DNA of 32,712 nt from Ferruginibacter sp. (GCA_019638635.1 JAHBTM010000023.1:1-32712); one strand, 5' to 3'. Positions 1 to 9,077 are shown, numbered from the stretch's first letter. Made by a program: numbers and translations. Notes: a model not told the origin generated them from the sequence alone.

Positions 1-1
1 T

Positions 2-934
2 CCTATTTGCAGTAGTATCCTGCAGTTCCGCGAATTAACGAAACTCCGGTCTACTTACGTGGATGCGTTACCGTTATTAATACATCCGGTTACGCACAGG
101 GTTCATACTTCCTATGCACAGGCTATTGCAGTTACGGGCCGGCTAAGCAGTGTAAATCCGAACCTTCAAAATATTCCCGTTCGCACCGATCGTGGAAAGG
201 AAATCAGAAAAGCATTCATTCCGCGCAATGAAAATTATGTATTGCTGTCGGCCGATTATTCACAAATTGAACTTCGTATTGTAGCAGCTATCAGCGGCGA
301 TGAAAATATGTGTGCCGCTTTCCGTGATGGGAAAGATATCCATACCGCAACGGCCGCAAAGGTATTTGGGGTAGAAGAGTCAGCGGTCACCAAAGAAATG
401 CGTTACAAGGCCAAGAGCGTGAATTTTGGAATTATATACGGACAAGGTGCCTTCGGACTGGCAGAGAATCTGAAAATACCACGGGCTGAGGCAAAAGCCA
501 TCATCGACAATTATAAAGCACAGTTTTCCGGAATTCAAAAATATATGGACAACACCATCGAATTTTGTAAGAATAACGGTTACGTGCAAACGATTATGGG
601 CCGTAAACGCTGGTTGAAAGACATCCAAAGCAGCAATTTTACCGTGCGGGGATTTGCTGAAAGGAATGCCATCAACTCTCCGATTCAGGGCACTGCTGCC
701 GACATGATTAAAATGGCCATGATTCGAATCCATCGGGAACTGAAACAAAAGAAATTAAAAACCCGTATGCTCCTTCAGGTACACGATGAGTTGGTTTTTG
801 ATGTGCCCTCCGATGAACTGGCATTGGTGAAACCCCTGATTATATCCAACATGGAAAATGCCCTGGAGCTTCCCAACGACGTACCCGTTGTAGCAGAAAC
901 CGGCTCCGGCACCAATTGGCTGGAAGCTCATTAA
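2..934 (+). CDS. polA: DNA polymerase I, C-terminal polymerase domain (5' end outside window)
   Basis: Template-directed DNA synthesis in repair and Okazaki fragment processing. The reading frame is open from base 2, so this is the last 310 residues and the gene begins outside the window; the GTG at 59 is internal. All three family A polymerase motifs are visible: motif A (DYSQIELR, bases 254-277, with the metal-binding Asp), motif B on the O-helix (RYKAKSVNFGIIYG, about 401-442) and motif C (VHDELVFD, about 779-802, with the second catalytic Asp). The upstream TGRLSSVNPNLQNIP segment is also typical. The 5'-nuclease and 3'-exonuclease regions cannot be judged. No clear terminator hairpin follows the stop. 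The family assignment is certain. Confidence 0.97.
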   Translation, partial: PICSSILQFRELTKLRSTYVDALPLLIHPVTHRVHTSYAQAIAVTGRLSSVNPNLQNIPVRTDRGKEIRKAFIPRNENYVLLSADYSQIELRIVAAISGDENMCAAFRDGKDIHTATAAKVFGVEESAVTKEMRYKAKSVNFGIIYGQGAFGLAENLKIPRAEAKAIIDNYKAQFSGIQKYMDNTIEFCKNNGYVQTIMGRKRWLKDIQSSNFTVRGFAERNAINSPIQGTAADMIKMAMIRIHRELKQKKLKTRMLLQVHDELVFDVPSDELALVKPLIISNMENALELPNDVPVVAETGSGTNWLEAH

Positions 935-1053
935 TCTACCCAAAGAACCGCTTCATTGACCCATCACCGTTTTGGATAGAAAAGGCCAAACAGCGCAATA
1001 TTTTTTTATATTATGCTTATTTGATATACTTTTAACACTTAAAACCTTCAACA

Positions 1054-1698
1054 ATGAAATCAATATGTATCCCCCTGATTGCAGCAACTGTATGGTTATG
1101 CAGCTGCGCTGAAAAAAAAGCAGAAACGCCGGTGACTGAAACACCCGCTCCTGCTGTAGCAGAAACACCGGAAGTGAAAGACATACCGGATTCCGTAAAA
1201 ATGCAAAACTGGCAGGCTTATATGACGCCGGGCGACATGCACAAAATGATGGCCTCCTGGGATGGAAAATGGGTGGATAGCATGACCATGTGGATGGCTC
1301 CCGGTGCACCACCTGAGAACTATGTTACCAACTCAGAAATTAAATCGGTTATGGGTGGCCGTTACAGCACCGCAACACACAGAGGCAATATGATGGGAAT
1401 GGATTTTGAAGGATTGAGCACCATGGCGTGGGACAATCAGCGTAAACTTTTTATCAACACATGGATAGATAATTTTGGCACCGGTGTTTCCGTACTCGAA
1501 GGCCCATGGGATGAAGCTACTAAAACCATTACCCTGAAAGGTAAAATGCTAGATCCATCATACGGAGATGGCCGCATGTTAGATTACCGCCAGGTCATTA
1601 CCCTCATTGATAACAATACACAAAAGTTTGAAATGTACCACGTTGGTGCTGATGGTAAGGAAACCAAGAATATGGAAATTATATCCCGTCGCAAGTAA
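1054..1698 (+). CDS. DUF1579 family lipoprotein
   Basis: A 214-residue protein with a short hydrophobic signal and a lipobox (LCSC, lipidated Cys at residue 18), so it should be anchored in the cell envelope. Residues about 20-45 form a Pro/Thr/Glu-rich linker. The rest matches DUF1579: a start like MxxxxxpGxxHkxLxxxxGxW, here about residues 55-75, followed by alternating beta-strand segments with conserved Trp and Gly. The biochemical function of DUF1579 is unknown to me, so none is claimed. It lies 119 bases after polA and ends in a clear terminator, which suggests a single-gene unit. The Met-rich stretches (MHKMMASW, GNMMGMDF) are notable but not diagnostic. Confidence 0.82.
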   Translation: MKSICIPLIAATVWLCSCAEKKAETPVTETPAPAVAETPEVKDIPDSVKMQNWQAYMTPGDMHKMMASWDGKWVDSMTMWMAPGAPPENYVTNSEIKSVMGGRYSTATHRGNMMGMDFEGLSTMAWDNQRKLFINTWIDNFGTGVSVLEGPWDEATKTITLKGKMLDPSYGDGRMLDYRQVITLIDNNTQKFEMYHVGADGKETKNMEIISRRK

Positions 1699-1717
1699 AG
1701 GATATACATTGAATGCT

Positions 1718-1746
1718 AAACGTCGTGTTATACACGGCGTTTTTTT
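1718..1746 (+). terminator. Rho-independent terminator after the DUF1579 gene
   Basis: The stem AAACGTCGTG / CACGGCGTTT (1718-1727 with 1733-1742) has one T-G wobble and a TTATA loop, and runs into a seven-T tract (1740-1746). It starts 20 bases after the DUF1579 stop and separates that gene from the DsbA-like gene. Confidence 0.85.
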
Positions 1747-1748
1747 AT

Positions 1749-1756
1749 GACCTTTG
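1749..1756 (+). promoter_or_regulatory. Candidate -7 box of the DsbA-like gene
   Basis: GACCTTTG matches the Bacteroidota -7 consensus TAnnTTTG at five of six fixed positions. It lies just after the terminator and four bases before the chosen ATG at 1761. It therefore supports that start over the upstream in-frame ATG at 1713, which sits before the terminator hairpin. Confidence 0.5.
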
Positions 1757-1760
1757 CACT

Positions 1761-2405
1761 ATGACGAAGCCTGCTTTGATTTATTGTTATGATGCTTATT
1801 GCGGATGGTGTTATGGTTTTAGTCCCGTCATCCAGAAAATTGCCGCCACGTTTCAAAACCAGTTAGACGTGGAGGTGCTGAGCGGCGGAATGATGCTGCC
1901 AGAAAAACCCGTGCATATTAAAACCACTGCCGGTTACATTGCTACGGCATATAAACAGGTAGAGGAGACAACAGGCATCCGGTTCGGGCAAGACTACCTC
2001 TGGCATATTATGAACCCGGAAGACAGCGACTGGTTTCCGCATTCCGAGAAACCGGCTATTGCATTATGTATCATCAAATCATTGTATCCTGAACGCGCAC
2101 TGGAGTTTGCTACCGGTGTTCAATATGCACTGCATTTTGAAGGAAGAGATTTAACGGATGATGAAGCGTACCGGCATATGTTGGATACATATGGCATATC
2201 GGCAGAACATTTTTATGAAAAACTACACAGCGATGCATTTAAAGAAGCTGCGTATTATGATTTTGCCTTGGTGAAACAACTTCAGGTTACCGGTTATCCT
2301 ACAGTATTCATTCAAACAGAAGAACTGAAATTCCATATGGTAGCACGGGGGTATACCGACTACAATACACTTGAAAAGAGGATTCAATTGGTGCTGGAAA
2401 CATAG
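1761..2405 (+). CDS. DsbA-family (thioredoxin-fold) oxidoreductase, cytoplasmic type
   Basis: A 214-residue thioredoxin-fold protein of the DsbA superfamily (COG3531-like). Residues 8-17 read YCYDAYCGWC, giving the redox pair C14-x-x-C17 right after the first beta strand. A central helical insertion follows, and near the C-terminus GYPTVFI supplies the cis-proline loop next to the active site. There is no signal peptide, so it probably acts in the cytoplasm, like FrnE-type relatives, rather than as a periplasmic thiol oxidase. The start at 1761 was chosen because an in-frame ATG at 1713 precedes a terminator hairpin and the -7-like box at 1749. It converges on the Spy-like gene, with stops two bases apart. 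The substrate is unknown. Confidence 0.85.
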   Translation: MTKPALIYCYDAYCGWCYGFSPVIQKIAATFQNQLDVEVLSGGMMLPEKPVHIKTTAGYIATAYKQVEETTGIRFGQDYLWHIMNPEDSDWFPHSEKPAIALCIIKSLYPERALEFATGVQYALHFEGRDLTDDEAYRHMLDTYGISAEHFYEKLHSDAFKEAAYYDFALVKQLQVTGYPTVFIQTEELKFHMVARGYTDYNTLEKRIQLVLET

Positions 2406-2407
2406 CA

Positions 2408-2869
2408 CTAATCCCTTTGTTTACCTTTTCTGGAACGCTTTTGAAACATTTTGTACAGGGTGGTATCGAAATGCTGTACCTGTTGCGCATTACAGATGGA
2501 ACGCACATCGCCCAGATGTTTCAACATCATTCTTTGCGCCTCCAGTTGCTTATTTGAAAGTTTCTGCGCCGCAACATCCAGTGCACTATCTGTAAATCCA
2601 TCTACCGTGAGCTGCTGATATACTTCGTTTATGCCTTTACGTGAGTCTTTCATCAAACCCTTCATAATATCCTGATGTAGTTTGTACGTACTGTCATATA
2701 TATCCATCTGTTTCTGGTCAAACCCTACTTCCTTCATGAGGTATTCCTTCATCCGGCTACCCGAACGCTGCATCGGTTTCTTGTCTGCATTATATAGCAT
2801 GGCCAACGTAGCAATATTGGCTATCAACAACACCACAATGATTAATATCAACATCTTACTTCTCTTCAT
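2408..2869 (-). CDS. Spy/CpxP-like periplasmic protein (possible metal or stress sensor)
   Basis: A 153-residue protein with an N-terminal membrane segment or uncleaved signal (about residues 5-27) followed by an almost entirely helical, charged domain. Segments such as VGFDQKQMDIYD and MKGLMKDSRKGINEVYQQL resemble the helical-hairpin Spy/CpxP/CnrX superfamily, whose members bind unfolded proteins or metals in the periplasm. Its ATG overlaps the stop of the upstream membrane-protein gene by four bases (ATGA), so the two are translationally coupled. Lying after an ECF sigma gene and a single-pass membrane protein, it takes the position of CnrX in the CnrY-CnrX-CnrH metal-response system. The fold is inferred from sequence pattern only; the sensing role is inference. 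Confidence 0.65.
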   Translation of the reverse strand: MKRSKMLILIIVVLLIANIATLAMLYNADKKPMQRSGSRMKEYLMKEVGFDQKQMDIYDSTYKLHQDIMKGLMKDSRKGINEVYQQLTVDGFTDSALDVAAQKLSNKQLEAQRMMLKHLGDVRSICNAQQVQHFDTTLYKMFQKRSRKGKQRD

Positions 2870-3186
2870 GGCTCCATATTTTCAGCATTATAAATATCAT
2901 AGGAATAAAAATCAACTGGTTCTGCAGAAGCAATGACATTGCCAGCCGGTACAGCATTACCCTTAAAAATAATAAGGGCATTAATGGCAACTACCACTGC
3001 AATACAAGTCAATGTTACAACAGGGCGTGCCATGAAAGCTGATATGCGCTCCCAAATGGTTAGCGTTTGCCGTCTGTATACTCCCGATAAAATTTTAGCA
3101 TACAGGTAACCGGGAGCCTGAGCTCTTTGCATACCATCCACACTGTTCATTGCCTGTTCAACCGATGATGTGATTTTTTCTTTCAT
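2866..3186 (-). CDS. Single-pass membrane protein, candidate anti-sigma factor
   Basis: A 106-residue protein with a charged N-terminal part (residues 1-53), one membrane segment (about 54-75) and a short tail of roughly 30 residues. The predicted orientation puts the N-terminal part in the cytoplasm. I recognise no zinc-binding anti-sigma motif. Support is contextual: it starts three bases after the ECF sigma factor stop and overlaps the Spy-like gene by four bases. Size and layout (short cytoplasmic segment, one membrane helix) match CnrY-type anti-sigma factors, which hold an ECF sigma factor with a short cytoplasmic helix. Residues 3-15 and 28-50 are plausible sigma-binding helices. Role inferred, not shown. 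Confidence 0.55.
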   Translation of the reverse strand: MKEKITSSVEQAMNSVDGMQRAQAPGYLYAKILSGVYRRQTLTIWERISAFMARPVVTLTCIAVVVAINALIIFKGNAVPAGNVIASAEPVDFYSYDIYNAENMEP

Positions 3187-3189
3187 TGT

Positions 3190-3759
3190 TTACTTCGTGT
3201 TTACCTGTGCTTCGTAATAATTTTTAAGCCATTGCCTTAAATGTTGATTGGCCCGGCTCAGCAACGATTCCACGCCCGAAACGGAGCGCTTCATAATCTC
3301 TGCAACTTCAGCTACACGCAACCCTTCCATTTTGTTCAGTACAAAGGCGGTACGCTGGTGATGAGGCAACCGTTGCAAGGCATTGAACAACACCGTTGCA
3401 TGATCTTTGTTTTCAGCCAGTACACCGGGATGTTCAAACGTGATCCAATCTCCCGCGGAAGGCTCCTCTCTTTTTCCCCACCATGTCTTTCCCCTTTTTC
3501 GTTGTCGCAATACATCGGTACACCTGTTAATGGTAACCCGGTACAACCAGGTAGAGATGGCTGCTTCTCCTCTAAACGTGTGACTGTTTCTGTAGAGCGC
3601 TACAAAAACATCCTGTGCCACATCTTCCGCATCTGTTTCATTCATCAACATGCCCAACGCGGTGTTGTACACCATATCCTGCCAGGTGTTCACCCACAAC
3701 TCAAACACGCCGGGGTTGGCATTGTGCCAGCGACTGATATCATCGTCCGTATTTGCCAA
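3190..3759 (-). CDS. ECF-type RNA polymerase sigma factor
   Basis: A 189-residue sigma-70 family protein of the ECF class, which recruits RNA polymerase to a small regulon. Region 2 covers about residues 25-92, including DAEDVAQDVFVALYR (region 2.2, core binding) and WLYRVTINRCTD (2.3/2.4, -10 recognition). Region 4 covers about 128-180, with the helix-turn-helix around EGLRVAEVAEIMKRSVSGVESLLSRA. The predicted start codon is TTG: an in-frame TAG lies ten codons upstream with no ATG or GTG between. It follows the receptor gene by 30 bases on the same strand and precedes the candidate anti-sigma gene by three bases. The WWGKREEP linker between regions 2 and 4 is ordinary for the class. Confidence 0.93.
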   Translation of the reverse strand: MANTDDDISRWHNANPGVFELWVNTWQDMVYNTALGMLMNETDAEDVAQDVFVALYRNSHTFRGEAAISTWLYRVTINRCTDVLRQRKRGKTWWGKREEPSAGDWITFEHPGVLAENKDHATVLFNALQRLPHHQRTAFVLNKMEGLRVAEVAEIMKRSVSGVESLLSRANQHLRQWLKNYYEAQVNTK

Positions 3760-3789
3760 GCAGGAAAGATTTTGTTGGCTCTAAAGTAA

Positions 3790-6642
3790 TTAAAACGGAC
3801 GGAATCCACCCTGACCTCCCTGCATTGCCGGTCCACGCATACCTCCACCTTCATTTCCTCTTTCCGGTGCAGGAGCCTTACCAAAGTTTCTCAACCGGTA
3901 AGAAAACGTAACCATGAAATATTGAGTCAGCACACTGTTCGATACATCTTCCACATAACTCTCCGTCACCGAACGACTGATACTTTGATTCTGCTTCAAC
4001 AAATCAAACACCGACAACTTCAATTCACCGGCCTGATTCTTTAAGAATTTCTTCCCTATTGCCGCATTCCACAACCAATAGTTCTGATTGAACCCTTCAC
4101 TCAATCCACTGATGTTCTGATTGCTCACATCCTGCTGTATAAACCAACCATTTTTAGACAGTAGATTCAACTGCACACCGGTTGACTGAAACAAGAATTC
4201 ATTATTCAATAAGGGCTGAACGTTATTCTTCACCACATTGTAATTGGCGTTGTACGATACATTGAAATCAACATACTCACTGATGTTGCTCGATACCACC
4301 ACACCGCCCGAATACGTGAAATTATCTGAAACACTGCGCACATTATTTACAATACCCGGTGTTTTGGCCCAGCTCACACCTCCATTCACATTCAAATTCG
4401 ATTTCATGAATTTCAATGGGGTTCCATAGGTGAGGAATGAACGCGCACTTACATATCCATCCATATTCACAGGCTTCGATAACTGTGCACCACGATACAG
4501 GATGATGTTATTCCCCAAAGCGGAATCTGCAGTGGCTACAAAACTGGCCTGACCAATATAATCATCCGATTGCTGCAAATAGATGTTGGCAAAAAAGCTG
4601 CTCCCCTTCTGTGTGTTGGTATAGGTGTATCGAATACTCATTGTATGACTATACGATTGTTGTAAATCGGGATTACCGGTACGTAAGAATAACGGATTGC
4701 TGTTATCCACTACATTTTGTAACTGATTGATAGATGGTGTGGATGTGCTCCCCCTGTAAAACAACCGGATGTTTTCCCTGGCATTGAATTTTTTACGAAA
4801 CATGGCAAAGGGGAGAATGTTGTTGAACGACTGATCAACCACAGTAGCAGAAGGAAATTCCTGCTCACTGTACAAATTGGTGTTCCGGTAATTCAATCCC
4901 ACAGAGATCATATTATCCCGATCACCACGGCGGTAATTCACCCCGGTGGTATGGGTAACTACACGATTGTCGAACACGTTGGATAATGATGTATCAAACT
5001 TATTGTATTTATTGCCCACATAATCGTATTGGAATACTTCCTGGTCGGATGTGGTTTTACTCACCGAGGGGTTGTAGGAAAATTGCAACTGCCCTTTCTT
5101 GCCAACAGGCTCTGTGTAAGAAATGTTCGCACCAAAATTATTTCCACGCGTGTATTGATCGGTAAACTGCTTAATGGTATCATTCTCTTGTAATGAATTA
5201 AAAAACTCATTTACAGATTCCAGATAACGTTCTCCCGTGCGTTTGTTGAATCCGGCAGACAGGTTCACAGACAACGTACGCCCATTCTTAGCAAAGCTAT
5301 GTCGCCACAACAAGTTATTGTTTGAATTAAAACCATTACTCATGGCCGTGGTTGAAAACAAGGTGCGGCTCAATAAATCATTCAATGTATAAAACCGAAC
5401 ACCATTTACGTTCGTTGCCTGGTCGTTGTTCTGAAAACTGATACTCGGGCTGAATATGAATGAATTGTTTGAATCCATTTTATGTTCAATCCGCAGGCTG
5501 GCGCGGTTGTTGAAATTATCGGCATCGGAAAAATTCAGTTCATCATAATATTGGATGGCTGAATCCTGCAGAAAATATTGTGCGTTCGATCTTTCGTTAT
5601 TGTCTGTATTAGATTGATTGAGGAAAACACTTCCTGTTACCTCTGTTTTCTTGCTCCACATATCAGAATAGTTGATGCCAAGTGCATTGGTGGTACTCAC
5701 TCCGTTGGCCTGGCCAATGAGGAAGTTGTTAGACCCTCCACCGCGGCCACCTCTTCTTCCACCACCTCCACTACCGGTAATGCCTAAAAGATCTTCAGAA
5801 GAAAAATTTTGCTGGTTCACGTTGTTAAATAATCCTGCAATCGAAATTCTGCGGTCGCCTTTAAAGAAGCTCACGTTTCCTCCGGCTGCATAACGATTGT
5901 CTGTTCCATATCCGGCATACACCCGGCCAAACTGACCGTTGCGCGTGCCTGTTTTAGTAACAATGTTGATAGCCCGTGTTCCGCTTCCATCATCGAAACC
6001 GGTAAACTGTGCCTGGTCACTCAAACGATCAAACACCTGAATTTTATCAATAATTTCTGCGGGAAGATTTTTCAGCGCAGCAGTGGCATCATCCCCAAAA
6101 AAGCGTTTACCGTCTACCGTTACTGAACGCACTTGTTCCCCCTGTGCGGTTACCGTTCCTGAGCGATCTACCGTGATGCCGGGCATTTTTTTAATCAGGT
6201 CTTCGGCATTGGCATCCGGATTTACTTTAAACTGACTGGCATTATATTGTGCCGTATCGCCGCGTTGAACTACGGGAGGCACTTTAGCTACAAGTACCAC
6301 CTCGCCAAGATCTGTGTCCTGCCCGGTCATCACCATCTCTCCTAAATCATATTCCTGCCCTTCAGCAAGTGTTACAAATGAAATATATTGACGATATCCC
6401 ACCGACGTTACCGACACAATAAAACTATCCGCCGAAAGTTGGCCTATTCGAAAAGCCCCCTGGTTTCCGCTTACAGTGCTTTTTACCAAAGTACTGTCTG
6501 ACTGCTTCATCAGCGTTATGGTAGCTCCTGCCAGAGGAATTTTTTTGTCGTTGCTCACAAAGCCCGAAATAATACCGGTTTGAGCGTGTAAAGTGGTTGA
6601 TAATAAAGTAGTTACAATTAATAAACCCAGCCAATGCTTCAT
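3790..6642 (-). CDS. Outer-membrane beta-barrel receptor (TonB-dependent receptor-like, OMP_b-brl_3 type)
   Basis: A 950-residue outer-membrane protein. Residues 1-20 are a signal peptide (ending LHAQ). Residues 24-105 form a carboxypeptidase-regulatory-like beta sandwich, the N-terminal extension common in Bacteroidota receptors. Residues about 145-230 are the plug (for example GITVDRSGTVTAQG and SVTVDGKRFFGDD). The rest is a barrel with alternating aromatic strands. A Gly/Arg-rich loop at about 292-304 and a Gly/Met-rich C-terminal tail ending GGFRPF are low-complexity additions. I see no SusD partner nearby, so a SusC-type glycan importer is unlikely; this family has few known ligands. It is upstream of, and on the same strand as, the ECF sigma gene, as in cell-surface signalling loci. 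Ligand unknown. Confidence 0.88.
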   Translation of the reverse strand: MKHWLGLLIVTTLLSTTLHAQTGIISGFVSNDKKIPLAGATITLMKQSDSTLVKSTVSGNQGAFRIGQLSADSFIVSVTSVGYRQYISFVTLAEGQEYDLGEMVMTGQDTDLGEVVLVAKVPPVVQRGDTAQYNASQFKVNPDANAEDLIKKMPGITVDRSGTVTAQGEQVRSVTVDGKRFFGDDATAALKNLPAEIIDKIQVFDRLSDQAQFTGFDDGSGTRAINIVTKTGTRNGQFGRVYAGYGTDNRYAAGGNVSFFKGDRRISIAGLFNNVNQQNFSSEDLLGITGSGGGGRRGGRGGGSNNFLIGQANGVSTTNALGINYSDMWSKKTEVTGSVFLNQSNTDNNERSNAQYFLQDSAIQYYDELNFSDADNFNNRASLRIEHKMDSNNSFIFSPSISFQNNDQATNVNGVRFYTLNDLLSRTLFSTTAMSNGFNSNNNLLWRHSFAKNGRTLSVNLSAGFNKRTGERYLESVNEFFNSLQENDTIKQFTDQYTRGNNFGANISYTEPVGKKGQLQFSYNPSVSKTTSDQEVFQYDYVGNKYNKFDTSLSNVFDNRVVTHTTGVNYRRGDRDNMISVGLNYRNTNLYSEQEFPSATVVDQSFNNILPFAMFRKKFNARENIRLFYRGSTSTPSINQLQNVVDNSNPLFLRTGNPDLQQSYSHTMSIRYTYTNTQKGSSFFANIYLQQSDDYIGQASFVATADSALGNNIILYRGAQLSKPVNMDGYVSARSFLTYGTPLKFMKSNLNVNGGVSWAKTPGIVNNVRSVSDNFTYSGGVVVSSNISEYVDFNVSYNANYNVVKNNVQPLLNNEFLFQSTGVQLNLLSKNGWFIQQDVSNQNISGLSEGFNQNYWLWNAAIGKKFLKNQAGELKLSVFDLLKQNQSISRSVTESYVEDVSNSVLTQYFMVTFSYRLRNFGKAPAPERGNEGGGMRGPAMQGGQGGFRPF

Positions 6643-6779
6643 ACAATTTTTTTTCAGATATGCCCATTAGACGGTGGCCGGCATTTTATCCTTCGCAACA
6701 ACCTGAACATTTAGAAAACCTTAACAACTTCCTCTATCCGAAAGATGTTTACTCAAATCCAATTATCTTGCAACATTAA

Positions 6780-7310
6780 ATGAGCACAGAAATGACGTAT
6801 AACAAATTGGTATCCATATCCGGAATGGGTGGATTATTTGAATTGATGAGCACAAAAGCGGATGGCGGTATTGTTCGTTCGCTCGAAGATAAAACCACAA
6901 AATTCGTGAGCAATCGCGTGCATCATTTTTCACATCTCGAAAGCATTGAAATTTACACCGTTAAAGACAATGTAAACCTGGTTGATATTTTTCAGGCCAT
7001 GGCCGCCAGCAAAGAAACATTGCCTTCACATCAGGCCGACACGGCTGCGTTGAAAGCTTATTTCGAAAAAGTATATCCTGATATGGATTTTGAAAGGGTA
7101 TATGCCAGCGACATGAAAAAAATGATTCGTTGGTTCAACACACTGAATGAGCACAACATCAAAATTGAATTATCTGAACATCCGGCAGACGCCGATACGG
7201 ATGTCGTTAGCGAAAAAACAACAGCACCTAAAGCCGTAGCCCAATCCAAAGCGGCTGCGGTAAAAAATGCTCCGGCTAAAAAAGTAAATGCCCCCAGAAA
7301 GATGGCATAA
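6780..7310 (+). CDS. DUF5606 family protein
   Basis: A 176-residue soluble protein without signal or membrane segments. Residues 1-135 match the Bacteroidota-specific DUF5606: an N-terminal beta-rich part with LVSISGMGGLFEL, a central segment on the pattern SIEIYTVKDNVNLVDIF, then helices ending FNTLNEHNIKI. The tail, about residues 140-176, is Ala/Lys/Pro-rich and probably disordered; it is basic and could contact nucleic acid, but that is speculative. The function of the family is unknown to me. It is divergent from the receptor gene (137 bases between starts) and 36 bases before the oligopeptidase gene, possibly in one transcript with it. Confidence 0.8.
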   Translation: MSTEMTYNKLVSISGMGGLFELMSTKADGGIVRSLEDKTTKFVSNRVHHFSHLESIEIYTVKDNVNLVDIFQAMAASKETLPSHQADTAALKAYFEKVYPDMDFERVYASDMKKMIRWFNTLNEHNIKIELSEHPADADTDVVSEKTTAPKAVAQSKAAAVKNAPAKKVNAPRKMA

Positions 7311-7346
7311 GCTTTTAATTACAGATTCGTTTACATCCCGACGTGT

Positions 7347-9077
7347 ATGAAATATACTGCCCAAATTGAAAAAGCTGCTAGGCATTTTTTGCCTACCGAT
7401 TTTTCAGTAACCGATTGGCCCTCTCTGGAGCCATACTTTAAAGAACTTCTGGAAAGACCGTTGGAATCAAAGCAAGCACTTGAACAGTGGTTAAAAGATT
7501 TGAGTGAATTGGAAGCTGCAGTGAATGAAGATGGTTGCTGGAGGCAAATTCGCATGACGTGTGACACCGAGAACAAAACCCTTGAAGAAGCATTCAACTT
7601 CTATTGTCTCGAGATTTTGCCACCTACTCAACCGTACACCGATGCGCTGAATAAAAAACTAATTGAAAGCCCGTTTGTACAAGCGCTTGATCCTAACCAA
7701 TACGGACCTTACCTCAGAAATATCCGTAAGAATATTGAACTCTTCCGGGAGGAAAACATCCCCTTACAGGCAGAAGCGAGCGTGTTGCAACAGCAGTACG
7801 GACAAATTACCGGTGCCATGAGCATTGAGTATAACGGAAATGAATATACGCTGCAACAGGCCGGGCAATTTCTTGAAAACCCCGACCGCACCGTGCGTGA
7901 AACAGTTTATCATAAAATTCAGCAACGACGGCTGCAAGACCGTGAAGCCCTGAACGATTTGTTCAATAAACTGATGAACCTGCGCATACAGCAGGCAAAG
8001 AATGCCGGGTTTGCTTCATACACCGAGTACCGCTTTCGCGAATTAGGGCGATTTGATTATACACCGGCCGATTGTTTTTCTTTTCATGATGCTGTGAAGC
8101 AACATGTACTGCCGCTGGTGAACCTGATTCACCGCCAGAAAAAAGAAGCCTTACAGGTGGATCGTTTACGCCCATGGGATATGGATGCTGAGCCGGCCGG
8201 AACACCTCCCTTGCGGCCTTTCACCAACGGAAAAGATCTATTGCATAAAACCATTTCCTGTTTCAGCAACATGAATCCATTCTTCGCCGACTGTTTACGT
8301 ACCATGGAAGGAATGGGGCACCTTGATCTGGAAAGCAGAAAAGGTAAAGCACCCGGCGGATATAATTGTCCACTACCGGAAAGTGGTGCACCATTCATTT
8401 TCATGAATGCAGCAGGGCAAATGCATGATGTAACCACGATGGTGCATGAAGGCGGACATGCCATACATTCTTTTCTGGCCCACCCCCTACCGTTGACGGG
8501 CTTCAAGGAATATCCGATGGAAATTGCTGAGGTAGCCAGCATGGCGATGGAATTGTTCAGCATGGATCACTGGCACACTTTTTTTGATGATGCTAAAAGT
8601 TTGCAACGCGCCAAACAACATCAACTCGAACGGGTGATTACCTTGTTTCCGTGGATTGCCATCATTGATGCATTTCAACATTGGATATACAGCCACCCTA
8701 ACCATACTACCGAAGAACGCACGGTTGCCTGGTTGCAAATTCTGGAGGAGTTTAAAGATGATGTTACCGATTACAGCGGCCTGGAAACATTTCGCGCCAA
8801 TGCCTGGCAACGTCAGTTGCATCTGTTTGAAGTTCCTTTTTACTACATCGAGTATGGCATTGCACAATTAGGCGCCATTGGTTTGTGGATGCAGTATAAA
8901 CAACATCCGGAAACGGCCATTGAAAATTATTGTAAGGCCCTGCAACTGGGAGCAACGAAAACATTACCGGAATTGTACAAAGCGGCCGGTCTTGAATTTG
9001 ATTTCTCGCCGGAGAAAATTAAAGTACTGATGGATTTTGTAAAGCGAGAATTGGATGCCTGTGCATCACTTGCATGA
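7347..9077 (+). CDS. M3 family oligoendopeptidase (PepF-like)
   Basis: A 576-residue zinc metallopeptidase that cleaves oligopeptides in the cytoplasm; no signal peptide is present. The zinc site HEGGH is at residues 367-371, inside MVHEGGHAIHSF, and the downstream glutamate segment EIAEVASMAMELF (about 392-404) supplies the third ligand, as in family M3B. Tyrosines near the C-terminus (FYYIEYGIAQLGA) match the substrate-binding region. Length agrees with oligoendopeptidase F-type proteins. Its last 12 bases overlap the 3' end of the convergent fur-like gene, so neither has room for its own terminator outside the other's coding sequence. Confidence 0.93.
   Translation: MKYTAQIEKAARHFLPTDFSVTDWPSLEPYFKELLERPLESKQALEQWLKDLSELEAAVNEDGCWRQIRMTCDTENKTLEEAFNFYCLEILPPTQPYTDALNKKLIESPFVQALDPNQYGPYLRNIRKNIELFREENIPLQAEASVLQQQYGQITGAMSIEYNGNEYTLQQAGQFLENPDRTVRETVYHKIQQRRLQDREALNDLFNKLMNLRIQQAKNAGFASYTEYRFRELGRFDYTPADCFSFHDAVKQHVLPLVNLIHRQKKEALQVDRLRPWDMDAEPAGTPPLRPFTNGKDLLHKTISCFSNMNPFFADCLRTMEGMGHLDLESRKGKAPGGYNCPLPESGAPFIFMNAAGQMHDVTTMVHEGGHAIHSFLAHPLPLTGFKEYPMEIAEVASMAMELFSMDHWHTFFDDAKSLQRAKQHQLERVITLFPWIAIIDAFQHWIYSHPNHTTEERTVAWLQILEEFKDDVTDYSGLETFRANAWQRQLHLFEVPFYYIEYGIAQLGAIGLWMQYKQHPETAIENYCKALQLGATKTLPELYKAAGLEFDFSPEKIKVLMDFVKRELDACASLA

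Noticed and set aside
953-1312. 119-codon minus-strand frame opposite the DUF1579 gene
   Set aside because: Overlaps a lipoprotein gene with lipobox and terminator; no support of its own.
3241-3789. 182-codon plus-strand frame opposite the ECF sigma gene
   Set aside because: Fully antisense to a gene with clear sigma motifs; its translation shows no recognisable domain and Cys/His-rich shadow composition.
6769-6780. TTGCAACATTA before the DUF5606 gene as a second Zur-like site
   Set aside because: Only one half of the palindrome is present; the other arm does not match.
8129-8563. 144-codon minus-strand frame inside the oligopeptidase gene
   Set aside because: Shadow of the M3 peptidase active-site region; no start context or family resemblance.
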